In this document: piece by piece, positions 43,251 to 55,707 of the stretch
Layout of the letters: each line of letters opens with the position of its first letter
Position numbering within the stretch: position 1 is the first letter of the stretch
Assembly (NCBI GenBank): GCA_030737835.1
Contig: CM060849.1
Span: forward strand, 5,952,001-6,016,000
Direction: 5' to 3'
Origin: Acorus gramineus
Taxonomy: Eukaryota > Streptophyta > Magnoliopsida > Acorales > Acoraceae
Length of the DNA: 64,000 nucleotides
Program-made: the position numbers and the translations under genes
The notes under the pieces: generated by a model
Seen by the model: only the letters and a program-made list of their open reading frames with translations
Databases searched by the model: none
Told to the model about the DNA's origin: nothing

Positions 43251-46200
43251 TGTTGTGCCTGTGTCATTTGGAGCGCCCTAATTGAAAATTTGGCTACATA
43301 ATTTTTCTCCTCGAAGTTATGTATTTCCAATTTGGTATTTGGATTTGATTTTGTTAAAATCTAAGATGAAGAGGTTTAAATATGATTTTATTATGAGATA
43401 TCCAGTTTTGAGTTAGCTTTCGTACAAAAGTAGAATTAGATCAACTAGATTCATGTAGTAAAAGTTATGGGTATTTTACCAAGTATACCCCGGGGATGAA
43501 AATTCTGGCAGCAGCTCTGTTCTATGTGTAGCTCTAATTTCGGAATAGCTGGAGAGATTATTTGATCTTGGCATAAACATGAAAGTTGTAGATAATCTTC
43601 TTGGCTTTCCAACGGAATTAGAATTGTGCAATTCGGAGCTATATCGAGGAAGTTATGGCTGTTCTAGTGAAGCATGCGCAGAATTTCTAAGTCAGGGATG
43701 AAATGGTCATTTCCACCCCTCTTTAGATATTTATTTGCCCCAAAATATCTTCTCTCTCTCTCTCTCCCTCTCACTCCCACGTCTAAATCTTGGTCTCTCC
43801 TTCTCTCTTTTTCAAAGCCCCCCCAAGGTGTTTGTTTTAATGTCACAAAGAGAAGGAGAAGGTGGAGGAGGAAGTGATGGTGAGTGTCTGTGTAGGTGTT
43901 GTTGTTGTTATGATCTCCTCTCTCTCAAGCACCCTCTCATATCTTGTTCTCCCCCCCCCCTGATTTGCAGCCAAAGGAGGGCTGAGGAGGTGGTGGTGGT
44001 GGTGGTGGTTGAGGCGGTCGCGGGTGCATCGAGGGCCCCCGAGTCTCCCCCTTTCATTCCCCCTCCAAAGGTGAGCTCTCCCCCTTCTTTTCTTGGTTTA
44101 CATGGCATAGAGGGCTGTTAGGGTGTTCATGCATGCTATGCATAGGGGTTAGAGTGTGTGTGAGGGGTTGGAGAGGGTTAAAAAGAGGTTGGGAGGGGCT
44201 GGGCGCGCGTTGGGGGCAGTCTACGCGCGCTTCCGCGCGAGCAGGCGGGCGCTGGCAGGCGCAGGTGGGCGCGCGGATGCGTGCGCGCGGGTGCGCGCGA
44301 GTGCTAGCTCGAGCGTGCGCGCGCGGGGTAGTGCGCCTGGGCGCTAGGCTGGGGACTAGTGCGCGCCCGCGCGTGTGTGCGCATGCTGGGGCATGCGCGG
44401 GGTTTTGCACGGGCGTGCAGTGCGCGCGATGGCGCGCGGGCTGGACGTGCAGTGCGCGCGGGCGGGCGCAAGGGTGCGCGCACGCGCGGCAGTGCGCCAA
44501 GGGTGCTGGGGCGTGTGCGTGCTTGCGTATGCGTGCGTGCGCGTGCGGGGGCCCATGCGTGTGGCTGCCCAGGGGTTCGGGTAGGTGTCGGGGCACTCGG
44601 ACTCGCGTACGTATGTGCGTGCTCGCATGCGTGCGAGTCCGTACGCATGCTTGTCCGAGTATTTGGTTTTTCTAGTAAATTTCTATGTGTAAATTGTGTT
44701 GTTACTCACAAAATTGGATGCCCCTACCTTGCAGATTTCGTCGGAAGGGATGCGTGAGGTCTCGGGTTGTATGGTGAGTGGTTCGATTCCAATCCGCCCC
44801 CCCTCTCTAGGGATGCGCTCGACGCGCATAGAAGCGTGTCGCGCATCGATGGGCCCCCCTAGCTAATATGTAGATATCTATGTTAATGCATGTTTTACTA
44901 TGATGTAACCATGCCATATTAGACATTGTATGCTAGGGATATACATTCATGTATCATGTATAGAGGCCATACATGCCTAGACACCATGTCCCATGTTTGG
45001 AAAGCCTTGACCTACGCATGTTTCCCATTTAGTTTAATTTATTTAAATCAAATGTGGTTATATTGATATAAGCATGCCTTAGAGAATATTATAACCTTGT
45101 TGTTATAATATATGTTTCCCCGCATCCTAGTTATGCCTGGAGGAATTCTTGAGAATTCATGACATTAGTAGTGTTAGAAATCGTTGTCGACGGATCCAAG
45201 AGGATCGTATCCGTGTGGGTAGGCTGTTTTCTCCCCTTCGTTGGATCCGAGTAGGGACTCCCCGGCGTTGGAAAGCTGTCCTGACAGAGGGCTCCCATCT
45301 GTAGGTACCTCCGATGCGTCGGAGGGTGCTGATCGTGGGAGTATACCAGGTAGAGGCTACGGAGTGTGGGAGAGGCTACCGGTGGACCAAGGGTGGAGAG
45401 CAGTCTAGTCTGTCCCAAAAGGCCCATGTCACCCCTTAAAGGGTGAGGGTGAGGGTGAGGTGGGTCGGCGATGTTACGACCCACTAACTTGTACAGTTAC
45501 TCCCGTTTAGGGACTTTAATTATTTTGAGGTTAACATGAGTGTGTTGCATAGATTGTTGTTATGCCTGTGTTTTGATATCTCGATAAGTGAGTATCGAGA
45601 GTAGTTGTTTTCCATTGGGTTCGCTTTGCGAACATGGGATCGTTCTCCCCTTCGTTGGATCCGATGTAGGAACTTCTCGGGTTTAGCTGTCCTGACAGAG
45701 GGCTCCCATCCGTGGGTACCACCGATGCATTCGGAAGAGTACTGATCGTGGGAGTATACCAGGTAGAGGCTACCCGGGGAAAAGGCTACCGGTGGACCAA
45801 GGGTGTAGAGCGGTGAGTTGAGGAGATCGGGTTGTAGATACTACGCGGGAGAGGGTTAACGAATGATGTTGCAAGCGTGGGAATCATTCTCCCCTTCGTT
45901 GGATCCGAGTAAGGACTCCCCGGTGTTGGAAAGTTGTCCTGACAGAGAGCTCCCATCAGTAGGTACCTCCGATGTGTCAGAGGGTGCTGATTGTGGGAGT
46001 ATACCAGGTAGAGGCTACGGAGTGAGGGAGAGGCTACCGGTGGACCAAGGGTGTAGAGCAGTCTAAATCTCTTCCAAAAGTCCTATGTCACCCCTAAAGG
46101 GTGAGGGTGAGGATGAGGTGAAGAATATCGCCGCGTGACCCATTCGTTGTTCGACCGTTCCCATAGTTGTTGGGTTTGGTCTTGTATCGATGTTTAAAGG

Positions 46201-46528
46201 CATCGTTTGAGCAATTATCTAGATGTAGATGATCCAGTAGTGTTGTGTAGACCAGTAATTCTGGGTCTCTTCGACCGACGGTATGGTCTCTCCCCAAAAG
46301 TCCCAAGAGTCTCCCTCCGGGAGTGAGGGTGAGGGTGAGGTTGGTCGCGCCGCCGCGTGACCCGTTATCCATTGGGTTTCTACCCATGTTTTTCCTTGAA
46401 AAAGGGAATTGATTATGTATTGAACTGTAGAATGGTGATTGGTTTCTAGCCATTCATTGAGCTTGTAGCTCACCCCTCGCATACTGTTTCTTTTAAGGGG
46501 CAGTGTTGGGCGTGGAGTTGGAGCTTTT
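43251..46528 (+). mobile_element. Truncated chromovirus LTR of a diverged subfamily (LTR4)
   Basis: This begins TGTTGTGCCTGTGTCATTTGG, alignable to the family start TGTTATATATGTGTCACTT. The first 450 bases are otherwise diverged. It keeps the GC-rich block (about 44200-44640), splice-like sites at 44071, 44733-44734 and 44774, and the downstream module. That module carries three diverged copies of a roughly 230-bp unit (45210-45440, 45630-45815, 45880-46100). The family end GGGGTGTGACA is missing: homology stops near 46528 at the junction with a gag fragment. Confidence 0.7.
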
Positions 46529-48510
46529 AACATATTTGATTTTTTTGGATTTTGAATATAAAGAAAGCAATAAACAAAGAACATGTTGTAAGGGAAAGTA
46601 GTGTACAGTGCTGGAGGATGGCCTCCAGAAAATGATGGTGCAGGATGAGTTCTCTATGGAGGCTCAAATTGAAGTAGTTTCAAAGGAACACTGCTTGAAT
46701 GCTGTCGAAAGCGCGAGTGGCGCTTAATCTGCCATAGGTCCTCAGCAGAAAGAAAACGATCCCTCATAGAGGGGTCAGTCAACAAAGATGTGGATGTGGA
46801 AAAGCATGTCGCAGAGGCGGCCACTGACTAAACACGTGAAAGGGAGCACAGTTCAACATAATGCTGAGGCCCTAATGATGGTGGGGGTAAAGACCCATCA
46901 ATTGGTGCAATCAGGGGCATATGGACCAGATCAGAAATAATTGATTTGGATATGGCGGGGGAATTCGGAGGGAGCTCTTCAGACAGATGGGATGGCAAGT
47001 CGAATGGATCTGGCAATTGAGATGACTCGACTGCTCCCTCAAATTGTGCATTTATAAATATTAGTGGTTCTGATTTGGGGACATGCACTATTGGTTGTAT
47101 TAGGTCTATGTCATTCTCAGAATCTGATGAGTCAGAATGTGAGTCATCTGAGATGGTCAAGATAGGTTCAATAGGCCATGATTTAATTGGATCTTGAGCA
47201 TGTATAGACAATTGGGATTCAAGCTCAGCCTGTTGTAGGGTTTGGATGGTGGATTCAGGTTTTGTGGGAGTAGGATAAAAGAGTTCCAATAGTTCTCCAT
47301 CCAAAAACTCTTCATCATCGTCAGAGTCCTGCTTGGGACATTCTGTAGATTCTATAATTTAAGGTGCCAGAGACTCATAGGTTGATGGGGGTGGAACAGA
47401 AGTGTATTGCCTTTGGAGTGGTTGTCGAGGAACAAAGGTTTGTGATTTTTGTGGAGCAGAGGCATAGGCAGGAGAAACTCTAGCACAATTGCTGTAAGAC
47501 TGACTCGGTTGTGCCTGGGAGAATTGATTTTGGTCTATAGGTTTTTGGGCTACAGGGTTTTGGATTGCATGATTTTGGACTGCAGGTTTGGCAGTGACGG
47601 CACGGACACGGGTGCCGATTGAGAGTAAAAATCGTTAGGATAGGTCACCTGCTGAGGCGGTATATATCGGGATTGTTCGGGTGTATATGGTCTCAGAGCT
47701 GGCTCTTGATCTTGGCCTCGCGGTCCATTCGGGTAGAGTGCCGAACCTTGTCTTTTAATCCCCTCTACTGTGGGGGTTGTCATGGGGTTTTTCTTAAAGG
47801 GTCCTAACCAGTTGTTGGGATTAAATGGGGTAGGGGGTCCAGCACAGCGTTGAATTCAGTTGTGTCTATCTATTAGGAGTTGATAGGTGGTGCAATCTCC
47901 GTATGAAAGGCTCGTACACAGTTCTGGGGTCAGGTTTAGTAACATCATGTCAATATCTTGACACTCTGTTAATTGCAGGCCAGTTTGGTGCACAAGGGTG
48001 CGTCACCTAGACACGTAGGATTCAAAGTCCTCTCCATTCTCCATTCGTTCAGCTGTGAGGTCTGAGATAGAGGGGATCCTGGTTCTTTGGTAACCGTAGC
48101 GACTCAGGAATTTGTTGCTCACGGCTGAAAAATTGGATAAATGGTCTACTGGCAGGGTAGAAAACCATTGGATAGCCTCTCCTTCTAAGGACTTTTGGAA
48201 TAGGTATACAATTAGAGGTTCATTTTCCAAGAAGGGATGAGAGTCCAGATAAAAAGCTTTTAGGTGGACATCCGAGTCTCCGCGGCCATTGTACAGGTGA
48301 TATTTTGGAATTTTAAAATTTGCTGGGAGACTGATGGAAGGGATTTGTTGTAGGTGGTGTAAGGATGTGTGCTTGGGGGTGGACGGGTTTGTCTCAGAGA
48401 GGATTCTCCGGATGGTGTCATCGAGACTTTCAGCCCTGGGTGAATAGGTTAGCGGTCCTGGATTTGGTATAACTGGGTAAGGACCTTGTGTGGTTATGGG
48501 GGCTACTGGA
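46529..48510 (-). pseudogene. Ty3/gypsy-like gag remnant
   Basis: The minus-strand frame 48003-48518 holds a retrotransposon gag core (FKIPKYHLYNGRGDSDVHL, GEAIQWFSTLP, FLSRYGYQRTR, GEDFESYVSRW). Further minus frames at 47550-47783 and 46828-47304 continue a Pro/Gln-rich region and an acidic Ser/Asp-rich region, with stops or shifts between them. No protease or reverse transcriptase is present. The N-terminal side is cut at about 48510, exactly where the duplicated channel-gene intron begins, so the first codons of the open frame partly belong to the junction. It differs from the chromovirus gag at 58261-59465. Confidence 0.75.
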
Positions 48511-48831
48511 GCTCTCACGTCAATATATTAAAATTTGATTTGTTTCAAATGGATTCTCCAAAGGAAGACCAAGCACATGTTCGTGCGGTTTAAAATTCAA
48601 CGGTCCAAATTGGCTAGGAAGAAACATGTAGAGACCCCAGCTTCATATAAATGCACACATATTTAGATGTGACAAAACAAACATATATGGAAACTGCATA
48701 CTGTGCACGTAAGTAGATCAAAGTAGTGGACACCGTGGAGGGCATTAAAAGAATATATATATATATATATATATATATATCCATCTCTAATAAAAATTTA
48801 ATTTTGTTTGTGATGTATTCTTAGTGAACAG

Positions 48832-49110
48832 ATATGCAGACCAGCCTTGTTTAAGAGATCTATGAAGAGGTTCCACGTCGCGTGGTGGGCGTATCCTTTC
48901 CCTCTGACCGCGCTAGTGCTCACCTCCGCAGAGTACGCGTGCATCGTCGACGGAGAGGTCGCTCACTGGCTGATGCTCGTGCTCTCCGTCCTCGTCACGC
49001 TCGCTTTGATGGTCTTCTCCATTCTCAACACAAAGGCGCTCCTCCCCCGCCACGACCCCTTCGTATCCCTTCCCGTCACAAACTCCTCCCGCAGTCCTTT
49101 GAGTGCTTGA
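48832..49110 (+). pseudogene. Orphan exon 2 of an S-type anion channel (SLAH1-like)
   Basis: The acceptor CAG (48829-48831) is conserved. The 279-nt exon is open to TGA and encodes the C-terminal channel segment (FHVAWWAYPFPLTAL...) with a few substitutions relative to copy 1. Nine bases are missing, removing one repeat of the VLSVLSVL stretch. Exon 1 is absent from the window and the intron is cut 320 bp upstream by the gag remnant, so no complete channel can be made from this locus. Confidence 0.85.
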
Positions 49111-49676
49111 TCGGATAGTAGTTGTTGTACATTGTTGGTAATTAGAGGACTTTTGAGTATGTGAAACTGGACTAAAAGTGGTCTGGTTGTGTTTTGTTGG
49201 TTCAACATGATCTTGATTCATTGTATATTATATATATGAACACCTGTATCATCTTATAATTGATTGAGTTTATTGCAATCTCTCCATTTTGTAATGCTTA
49301 GTCTTTCTTTATTTTAAACCATGAGCAAGATTATGTGTAAGCAAAAAGCCAAAACTTTTCCAATGGACCACAGACATATCCATGCATAGTGAATCTGACT
49401 GAGTGGGGGGTCATGCACTCTTTTTGTTTTACATTTAATACACAAAATGTGGAACCAAAGTCACATTATATAGTAGTACTCCGAACAATTTGGGATTGGA
49501 TACCCCAACATACTTCTGTTCATCCAATTGCCCGCTTAGTACCTTTAAAATTTTGACATCCATTTAGTTTGGTAGATTTACTAAGTTTTTTATATAATTA
49601 CAAAAAAAAACCCTATTAGTCGTCACCTCCTTCAGATTAATGTAAATTTTTTTGTGCTTGTATTTTTCGTTTTAGA

Positions 49677-50010
49677 GTGTGTTTATGTTGAAGAGAAAGT
49701 GATAGAAATTAAGTGAAAAATTTCTCTTTGATCATTCAACAATCTTGTGCTTGTGTCAAATAATAGGAAAAAAAAAATTCACCACTTTCTCTCTCCTATT
49801 TTGTCTTATTAGAAAATATGAGAAATTTTTTTCCTTCTCTATGTGTGAGAATTTAAGAGAAAGTGATTAAATTTTTTTCCATCACATGCACATGATAAAA
49901 TAAAAGTTGGTTAAAAGGGAAAATACTTCTTTCTACCACTTTTCTTTTGACCCACATTCTCTTACTTTTTTTCATTTTTCTTTTGACGCACCCTTAATAT
50001 CGACCTAACA
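49677..50010. repeat. Insertion present only in duplication copy 2
   Basis: This AT-rich segment of about 330 bp lies between sequences that are adjacent in copy 1 near 19920-19950. Its ends are weakly inverted (AGAGTGTGTTTATG and CTTTTGACGCACCCTT), suggesting a MITE, but this is not firm. Confidence 0.4.
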
Positions 50011-51523
50011 AATAATTTAATTATCTCAATTTTGGTGAACGTCAGAAACCATTGAAACAAGCAAACTGGCCATTCAAATTATGTTAGAGAAGGATCAGAT
50101 TTGAAACATACGGAAACCATATATCTGATGGATGTTGATATATTTAGTGCCCTTTTACCTACTTTTCTCTTTTTCTATTTTGCTTTTAAGATAAAATAAA
50201 GAATTTTAAATTCGAATTAACATTCACTAAAAATGTTGCTTTTACTATTCAATCCATAAAGAAATCTTCTTAAAATCCCTTGAGAGTGACTGACCATCTA
50301 GAAGAATAAAAATTCTTTGAATATGACATGTTAAAACCTCATTTTCAGTCCAATCAAGAAAAAAACAGGATCAACCATTGGTGGTGGCTCATGAAAAAGT
50401 GCATGCTCATAGAAACACCAAAGAAGTTCCACTGCAAGAGCCCAGTACACACTTTTGAATGCCTACCTTTTTTGAAAAAAAAAAGATTAATTAAATGGAG
50501 ACCAACTCAGATGAAGCATATCCTTGATGGAGTCTAGCTAAAAGCATAGCTTCGAACACAAAACAAAACAAGGGAATGAACAAAAAAGTTGTCATCACTT
50601 GATTACGAAAGTGTTCATAGCTTTATCCATTGAGTATCACCATATTAAAGATTTCATTCATGGCAGCTCTTTGAGTTTACTGATAATAGGGAGTTCTAGT
50701 ATTGGTTGTTGCTGTGGGAATGCATAATCCATTAGTGGATGATCCTTTCATTTGGTTTTGTTTTCTTGTTCTTAGTTAATGGAGAGAACTAATCAGATAA
50801 AAAGCTTATCCAAAAGTGAGCACAATTTTCAGAAACATATATATCAGATAGGATTAGATCAGCCGAAAGATTTTGAGCTCATGTAATCATGTTGGTGGTG
50901 GAAACAATGCACTGAGATTGTGCACATACCAATATGCTGTTGGAAACTTGGGTTTTAACCAATCATACTTTGGAATAAAGGAAATTGGGTTCCACTAATT
51001 ATTGGTGGTGGAAACCCATTGGATTGCGTTCCTCTCGTTGAGTAGATGAACATAGTATATTTACATTCTCAAAACCGTTTCCGGATGAATGAGAAAATTG
51101 GATCCAAAGTTATCCCAAAAACATGTTAAAAGTGGTTGGTGGTTGAGGGGAAAAGTTTTAGTCCCACATTGATTATTTGGAAAAGTTTTGGTGTGTATAT
51201 ATATGGGAAGTAGGAATTTTAAGTTGAGCCCCAAGGGGCATCCCACTTTTGTGGAAGGGGGGAGACCTACATCATGATGGGCTTGGCCCAAAAACACACA
51301 CGCGCACACCTCATCCGGCCCGGTTCGCACGCGTGTTATTATTTTTTGGACAAAATTTATTTGATAAATTTTGGTATAGAAATTTAATGTTCTAAATAAT
51401 TTTATGAGGGAGCGACCCGAGGTGAACTGAGGGAGCGACCTCAGGTGAAACCGATGGGACGACCCAAGGTGAATTGAAGAGATGAACCATTGGTCAGATC
51501 GTTCGGTTTCTGACCGTTGGTTG

Positions 51524-54500
51524 TGTCACGCCCCAGGGCGGCCGTCCCCGGGACGCGGCAAGTGTATACATGATATCAGCAGTCTATACAGGAGATCAAT
51601 AAAATACTCTAAACAACAACTAAAATGACAACACAGATGAAAGCAAAGCGGACATGATATATACACAGATAGCGGAAGCTAAAAGACTGAGTCTGTAATC
51701 CAAAAACATACTACAGACTCGATACATAATCAAATGTCCTGTGAGAGCCAATATACACACATACATCCAAATACAATCCAAACTGGGTGCCCAAGCACGG
51801 AAATATATACATACAATAAAAAAGGATGCTGATGGCCTCTAAAACTTGGGGGACGTGGCGCTACTCCGCTACTGGTGCAGTCTCTCGGGGAGCTCCTCCT
51901 TCAAGTCCGCCTCAGTAATCACTGGAGAAAAATATTATGCGAGGGGTGAGCCACACGCTCAGTGAATAGCACAACCCATGCATCACATTATATTAACCAC
52001 AACTAAAATAATCAAGCCTCAAAGTGGTAGGAACAACACAATCCAGTGGGTCGCTACCTCGCCGACCCACCACACCCTCACCCTCACCCCTCAATAGGTG
52101 ACATAGGATATTGGGACTAAACAATCCAGTGGGTCACTACATCGCCGACTCACCACACCCTCACCCTCACCACTCAATATTGTGACATAGGATATTGGGA
52201 CTGACTAGGCTGTTGGTCACCCTTGGTCCACCGATAGTCTCTCCCCATTCCGTAGGCCGCTTGGCCACTCCCACATTCAGCACAGTCCGTCCCAAATCAG
52301 GAGGTGCCTACTGATGGGAGCCCACCACGGGACAGCCTTTCTAACGCTGAGGCAGTCTCTACACGGATCAAACGAAGGGAACAGAACAGCCTATCCATAC
52401 GCATATGATCCACTCGGATCCGCCGACAACACATCTCAACAACTCTAATGTCTTGAATTCTTCAGAATTCCTCCAGGGCGCATAACCAAGATGCGGGGAA
52501 ACATATATTACAATAATATTGAGAAAAGAACCCTTGGGAGGGCACCATGAGGTCCCGATATAGGACATTCCGACAACCAAAAAAGGAACACGGAATACCC
52601 TAGCCCGGGTCTCAATGTTGACCTCGCAAGGCCCCTTAATATTCCCTAAGGCATGATAATAGTCATAAGTTCACATTTAATTAATAAATCAAACTAGTAG
52701 GACACATGCATAGGTCGAGGCTTCCTAGCATGAGAACAGGGTGACAGGATGCATGGCCCTTACACATATCCTAAGGGTGCAAGTCCCTAACATACAAAGT
52801 CTAGGGTGGCATGCATTCTACACACTAATCATGCTTGCATGGGTTACATATAACAAGTTAATATCAACTGCGGTGCCCCAGGGGAGGACGGTATACACCC
52901 AAGTGCATATAGCGCCTCCCAACTGGGTTGGGTTGTCCCACTCACCAATAACCGGGTCGTCGCGCGACCGTCCGTCAAGATCTGCAAGACAGGGTAATCA
53001 ACTTGGTGAGTAAAATACACAAATACCACAAAAATACACTAAAATACACAATAATCGGACAAGCGTACATACGGCCCGTACTGACACGAGTCCGAGCACC
53101 CCAACTCAATCCCGAACCCCCGGGCAGTAATACGCACGGCCACCCGCCCCGGGCGCACAGCCGAGCCCCAGCCCGCGCGCCCAGACGCACTGCCGAGCCC
53201 AGCCTGCACGCCCGGACACCCTGCCAAAACCCCCTGGGTGCACCGCGCACTCACTGCGCCCCAGCACAGCGACTCGCGCGCACACCCGCACGCCCAGCGC
53301 CTCATCGCCTCGCCCCGCGCGCACCCCGCGCGCACCACCGGCTTGCCCAGCGCCCCATTGCCTCGCCCCGCGCGCACCCCGCGCGCACCACCGGCTCGCC
53401 TCACCGCGTGCGCACAGCACGCCTGCGCCTCCTAAACAGCGCTCCGCTCGCACGCCTCCGCACGGCGCCCTGCGCGCAGCACCCGCACGCAAGCCCCTAA
53501 GCGCAGCACGCACTGCGCCTCTACGCAGCGCCCCGCGTGCACCTCCCCGCACGGCGCCCAGCACGCAGCACCCACACACATCTGCTCAACCCGTGCGCAC
53601 ACCCGCGCGCACGCCCGCGCTGCTCTGCCTGCATGCCCGATAGCGCCCAGCCCTGCGCCTGCCTGCACTGCCCGCGCTGCCATCCTGCCCGAGACAGCCT
53701 GCCATCCTGCCCGAGCCACCCTACCACCTCTCACCGGCCACCAATGGCCACCAACAACCACCAACCGCCACCAACAGCCACCCACACCCAAAAACACCCT
53801 CCTAACATGCATCTAAGCAAGAAAAGGAAGGAAGAAAGCTTACCCTAGGAGAGGTAAGGAAGGGAAGGGGATCGGGAGCTCTTTGTGCACCGAAACACCT
53901 CCACAAGGGCCACCACCACCTAGATCTCTTTCAGCCTTCAAAGGGGCTGAAATCAGAGGAGAAAAGAGGGTGTGAGAGGGGGTCATACACGTGGGAACTC
54001 GAATCCGAGACCACCGGGGGATAGATCGGGAGCTCACCTTTCCTTTCTCTTCTTTGTGTTCTTGGTTTCAAGCACTTTAGCTAACTCAAAAGGGAGAAAA
54101 AGAGAGAGGGGGAGAGAGAAATTTAATTGGGAAAGATGATGAATTGTGGAGGGGGAGATATATTTTGCTTACTTATAAGCTAACTCTCACTTAGATTAGG
54201 TTAAACTAGGATTAGGCTAGGATTAATTAGGTTGAAGTGTGGTTTGACCCTAGTCAACCCAACCACACAAAAGCCAAAATCATTTGACCAAGTCATGGGC
54301 CCCACCTTGACCAAGTCAACTCTCCCAATGACTTCTTGCTCGGTCAAAACCCGGGTACGCCCCGGAATTTCAAAAATCTGAAACGTTACCGGAATTAGAT
54401 GAAATTTTCGTGAGTGGCTTGAAATGGCACCAGGACACATAATATGCAGTTAGATTTTCAATCGGGGTCCTCAACTCAGGATGATAGCTAACAGTCCAAA

Positions 54501-54594
54501 ATTTTAGCGGTTCCGATCGAAAAATGAAAAAACTCAAAAACTGCCAGAATGCTCCAATGGTTACCAGGAGGCAAAAAGTGACACATATATAACA
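51524..54594 (-). repeat. 3' LTR of the full-length chromovirus (LTR5)
   Basis: This 3071-bp LTR has, on the minus strand, splice-like sites around a 36-nt mini-exon (52946-52981) and around the GC-rich block (intron-like 52982-53843). The last-exon-like block is 51869-51921. It has two tandem G-quadruplex units, one intact (52066-52090) and one degenerate (about 52148). Confidence 0.93.
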
Positions 54595-54642
54595 TTCTCC
54601 CCTCCTTAGGAAATTTTGTCCTCAAAATAAATACAAGAACAT

Positions 54643-55707
54643 CTAAGAAGGGAAAAGATGCGGATACGCGTCACGCATGGCGTCCTCGAGCTCCCAAGTG
54701 GCCTCGGCACCGGAACGGTGCTGCCATCGCACCTTGACCAGCTGGACGGTCTTGGTGCGGAGCCTCTTCTCGCGGCGGTCCAGGATCTCAATCGGCTGCT
54801 CGACGAATGACAAGTCCGGCTCGAAGACGAGCGGCTCGAACGGGATGACGTGAGCAGGATCGTGGACATAGCGCCTCAGCTGCGAGACATGGAAGACGTC
54901 ATGGGCCTGAGCCAACTGTGGGGGCAGAGCTATGCGATAGGCCACCTCCCCAACTCGCTCGAGGATGAGGAACGGCCCAATGAAACGCGGACTCAGCTTG
55001 CCCCGCACACCGAAACGGAAGATGCCCTTCATCGGGGACACCTTCAAGAAGACATGGTCACCAACCTCGAAGGCGAGCTCACGGCGACGACGGTCGGCGT
55101 AGCACTTCTGACGACTCTGAGCGACTCGGATACGCTCGCGAATCGTCTTCACCATCTCTGAGGTCTGGTGAACGATCTCTGGTCCCTCCAACTGGCGCTC
55201 TCCGACCTCGTCCCAACACAAGGGGGACCTGCAGCTGCGGCCATAGAGCACCTCGTAAGGAGCCATCCGGATACTCGAGTGGTAGCTGTTGTTGTAGGCA
55301 AACTCCACCAACGAAAGGTGCCTCTCCCAACTGCCCCCAAAATCGAGAACACAGGCTCGCAGCATATCCTCCAAGGTCTGGATCGTCCTCTCTGACTGGC
55401 CGTCCGTCTGCGGATGAAACGCTGTACTGAAATGGAGGTTCGTACCAAGGGCGTGCTGGAGGCTACGCCAGAACCTCGAAGTAAAACGCGCGTCTCGATC
55501 GGAAATGATGCTGACGGGAGTGCCATGGAGACGAACAATCTCGGAGACGAATAACTGCGCCAGGGTGTCCAGAGAATCGGTGAGTCGGATGGGGAGGAAA
55601 TGAGCAGACTTCTCAGCCGGTCGACGATCACCCAGATGGCATCGCGACCCGAACGTGACCTCGGCAAACCCGAGACGAAGTCCATGGTGATCTGCTCCCA
55701 CTTCCAC
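54643..55707 (-). pseudogene. Chromovirus integrase catalytic core and chromodomain-like C-terminus
   Basis: This frame continues the polyprotein after a frame change near 55611. From there it encodes the rest of the integrase catalytic domain ([19 protein letters not shown]), the GPF-type C-terminal fold (GKLSPRFIGPF) and a chromodomain-like tail (about the last 60 residues, VKVRWQHR...). The first 32 codons are out of the real frame. It is separated from the upstream protease-RT-RNase H frame by the shift, so integrase is not produced intact by simple translation. Confidence 0.85.

Larger units (their letters stand above)
48511..50937 (+). repeat. Segmental duplication, copy 2 (partial SLAH gene and 3' flank)
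   Basis: This is a direct-orientation copy of 18039-22240, offset by about 30.5 kb at its start. It lacks exon 1 and the hAT-like element. It has its own insertion at about 49677-50010 that is absent from copy 1, and it ends at CCAATATGC, where the copia LTR begins (50938). Confidence 0.85.

Noticed and set aside
48003-48518. Taking the Met at 48518 as the true gag start
   Set aside because: The first codons lie at the rearrangement junction with the channel intron, so the natural gag N-terminus is missing.
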